Source of the DNA: an uncultured Opitutia bacterium
GTDB lineage: Bacteria; Verrucomicrobiota; Verrucomicrobiia; Opitutales; UBA953
Direction of reading: 5' to 3'
DNA: 7,836 bases
Assembly (NCBI GenBank): GCA_903957465.1
Contig: CAJBPJ010000252.1
Location: 1-7,836 of the forward strand
The notes under the pieces are model-generated. The model was not told the DNA's origin. It did not search any database and saw nothing but the letters and a program-made list of their open reading frames with translations. How positions within the stretch are numbered: position 1 is the first letter of the stretch; each line of letters begins with the position of its first letter. Below, piece after piece: positions 6,468 to 7,836 of this stretch. Position numbers and translations under genes: made by a program.

Positions 6468-7310
6468 ATGACTCAACCCGCTTGGAAAGCCCAGGGGACC
6501 TTCTCGGATATCATTTACGAGAAGGCCGAGGGTATTGCCCGTGTGACCATAAACCGACCGGACCGTCGGAACGCCTTCACACCCGATACCATTGCTGAAA
6601 TGATGAAGGCTTTTAACGATGCACGTGACGATACCACGATTGCAGTCGTACTCCTACGTGGCGCAAATCCGCAGACCGACGGCAAATATGCATTTTGCGC
6701 AGGGGGCGATCAGAAGATTCGTGGCGAACAAGCCGGCGGTTACATCGGCAAAGACGGTGTACCTCGCTTAAACGTTCTCGATCTTCAAAAACTAATTCGT
6801 TCGATGCCCAAAGTGGTCATCGCACTAGTCTCAGGCTTTGCGATCGGAGGCGGTCATGTGCTGCACGTTGTCTGCGACTTAACCATTGCCGCTGATAACG
6901 CTATCTTCGGACAAACAGGCCCACGCGTCGGGAGTTTCGATGGTGGTTTTGGCGCTGCCTACCTAGCTCGAATCGTTGGACAGAAAAAAGCGCGCGAGAT
7001 TTGGTACCTTTGCCGACAATACAATGCCACAGAGGCACTCGAGATGGGTTTAGTGAATGCTGTAGTTCCGGTTGATAAACTTGATGATGAAGGCGTTCGC
7101 TGGGCACGCGAAGTGACAGTGCAAAGCCCACTCGCTATCCGCTGTCTCAAATCTGCCTTTAATGCAGAACTCGACGGACAAGCAGGGATTCAAGAGCTCG
7201 CGGGTAACGCCACCCTCCTCTACTACCTAACCGAACAAGGCGAAGAAGGACACCGTGCTTATGTCGAGAAACGCCCACCCAACTTTGGTAAATACCCTTG
7301 GCTCCCGTAA
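6468..7310 (+). CDS. menB: 1,4-dihydroxy-2-naphthoyl-CoA synthase
   Basis: Crotonase-family enzyme of menaquinone synthesis: converts o-succinylbenzoyl-CoA to 1,4-dihydroxy-2-naphthoyl-CoA. It has 280 residues, close to the 285 of E. coli MenB. The distinguishing motifs are present: NRPDRRNAF (29-37), FCAGGDQKIRG (76-86, oxyanion hole), SGFAIGGGH (122-130), FGQTGPRVGSFDGGFG (147-162), ARIVGQKKAREIWYLCRQY (167-185), ELAGNATLLYY (243-253) and the C-terminal KRPPNF. The Gly in QTGP (Gly151) is the form found in bicarbonate-dependent (type I) MenB, rather than the Asp of the other class. The open frame extends upstream to an ATG at 6393, but those 25 extra residues do not look like MenB and overlap the divergent gene, so the ATG at 6468 is chosen. 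No Shine-Dalgarno motif precedes it. The next gene starts one base after the stop. No other men gene is in view. Confidence 0.95.
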   Translation: MTQPAWKAQGTFSDIIYEKAEGIARVTINRPDRRNAFTPDTIAEMMKAFNDARDDTTIAVVLLRGANPQTDGKYAFCAGGDQKIRGEQAGGYIGKDGVPRLNVLDLQKLIRSMPKVVIALVSGFAIGGGHVLHVVCDLTIAADNAIFGQTGPRVGSFDGGFGAAYLARIVGQKKAREIWYLCRQYNATEALEMGLVNAVVPVDKLDDEGVRWAREVTVQSPLAIRCLKSAFNAELDGQAGIQELAGNATLLYYLTEQGEEGHRAYVEKRPPNFGKYPWLP

Positions 7311-7311
7311 A

Positions 7312-7836
7312 GTGCGACTTACGGGTCTCGCACATCAATTAGCGTCCGAAGTCCTGGTGGCAGGAGGTTATGCCGTGGATGCAACTGCCGGCAATGGCCA
7401 AGACACTCTCTTTCTTGCCCGACGCGTTGGCGCAACAGGGCATGTACTTTCGATCGACATCCAACCGCTCGCCATTGCCACCACTCAAGCCAAAGTTGTG
7501 GCCGAAGACTTGCATCGCAGTTGCGACCTGCGTGTCGCGGATCATGCAAAAATCGCCAGTCTTATTCCTGCAGACTATCGCGGAAAAGTAGACTGTGTGC
7601 TCTTCAATCTGGGTTACCTACCTGGATCCGACCATTCGCTAACGACTAAACCGCTGACAACTGGCCAAGCGCTGCATGGAGCCCTCGGAGCTTTACGGAC
7701 GGGCGGACGCCTTATTTGCGTGGTTTATACCGGACACCCTGGCGGAGAAGTTGAATCTGAAACCGTCGATGCATTCGGCGTTTCCTGCGAAGAGGCAGGA
7801 CACATTGTTCAACGTTTTGGTCGCGAAATTGGTACA
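7312..7836 (+). CDS. mnmM: MnmM/YtqB-type tRNA methyltransferase, 3'-truncated
   Basis: Class I SAM-dependent methyltransferase of the YtqB family, long annotated as a putative rRNA methylase; B. subtilis YtqB is now known as MnmM, which methylates 5-aminomethyl-2-thiouridine at the tRNA wobble position. 175 codons are visible and the frame is still open at the window end, so only a short C-terminal part is probably missing. Motif I (VDATAGNGQDTLFLA) binds SAM, SIDIQ provides the acidic residue after strand 2, and FNLGYLPGSDHS matches the family signature NLGYLPGGD. RTGGRLICVVYTGHPGG covers a later strand and loop. The chosen GTG at 7312 is one base after the menB stop and gives a normal N-terminus; an in-frame ATG at 7261, overlapping menB by 50 nt, would add 17 residues. 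No Shine-Dalgarno motif is visible, so translation may be coupled to menB. Confidence 0.88.
   Translation, partial: MRLTGLAHQLASEVLVAGGYAVDATAGNGQDTLFLARRVGATGHVLSIDIQPLAIATTQAKVVAEDLHRSCDLRVADHAKIASLIPADYRGKVDCVLFNLGYLPGSDHSLTTKPLTTGQALHGALGALRTGGRLICVVYTGHPGGEVESETVDAFGVSCEEAGHIVQRFGREIGT

Noticed and set aside
7339..7549. Two minus-strand open frames (68 and 76 codons) opposite the methyltransferase
   Set aside because: They lie antisense to the conserved SAM-binding motifs and have no protein features of their own.

Overview
This window looks like ordinary chromosomal DNA from a Gram-negative bacterium, probably Verrucomicrobiota (Opitutae-like). The lineage is inferred from three things: a fused ResB-CcsA cytochrome c maturation protein with a large extracytoplasmic insert, a small two-domain protein (5915-6376, minus strand) that resembles conserved hypothetical proteins I recall from Opitutae, and the near absence of Shine-Dalgarno motifs. 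No rRNA, tRNA, CRISPR array, transposase, integrase or phage gene is visible, and no stretch longer than about 100 bases lacks a gene.

Layout. (1) 2-3292: a tightly packed plus-strand unit of three genes: the 3' part of ccsBA, an RfaH-like NusG paralog and a YhcH/NanQ-family protein. They overlap by 8 and 4 nt, so they are probably co-transcribed and translationally coupled. (2) 3293-3351: a short spacer with a weak hairpin plus T-run (possible terminator) that runs into a degenerate tandem 8-bp repeat, directly before the next start codon. (3) 3352-4772: pyrF and ispD, overlapping by one base (TAATG). (4) 4814-5908: a secreted alpha/beta hydrolase with clearly higher GC and different codon choice, possibly acquired. 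(5) 5915-6376: a minus-strand small protein with a helix-turn-helix-like N-terminus, convergent with the hydrolase and divergent from menB. (6) 6468-7836: menB, then one base later an MnmM/YtqB-type tRNA methyltransferase cut off by the window end.

How the genes fit together. CcsBA (cytochrome c haem ligation) and MenB (menaquinone synthesis) both serve a respiratory chain. IspD makes isoprenoid precursors by the MEP pathway, which would also supply the menaquinone side chain. PyrF and the tRNA methyltransferase are housekeeping. The RfaH-like elongation factor is the main regulatory gene, but its targets are not visible here. I did not find a clear novel multi-gene system. The points most worth a second look are the repeat array before pyrF, the compositionally foreign hydrolase, the uncharacterised small protein, the RfaH-like gene in the ccsBA unit and the atypical nucleotide-binding loop of IspD.
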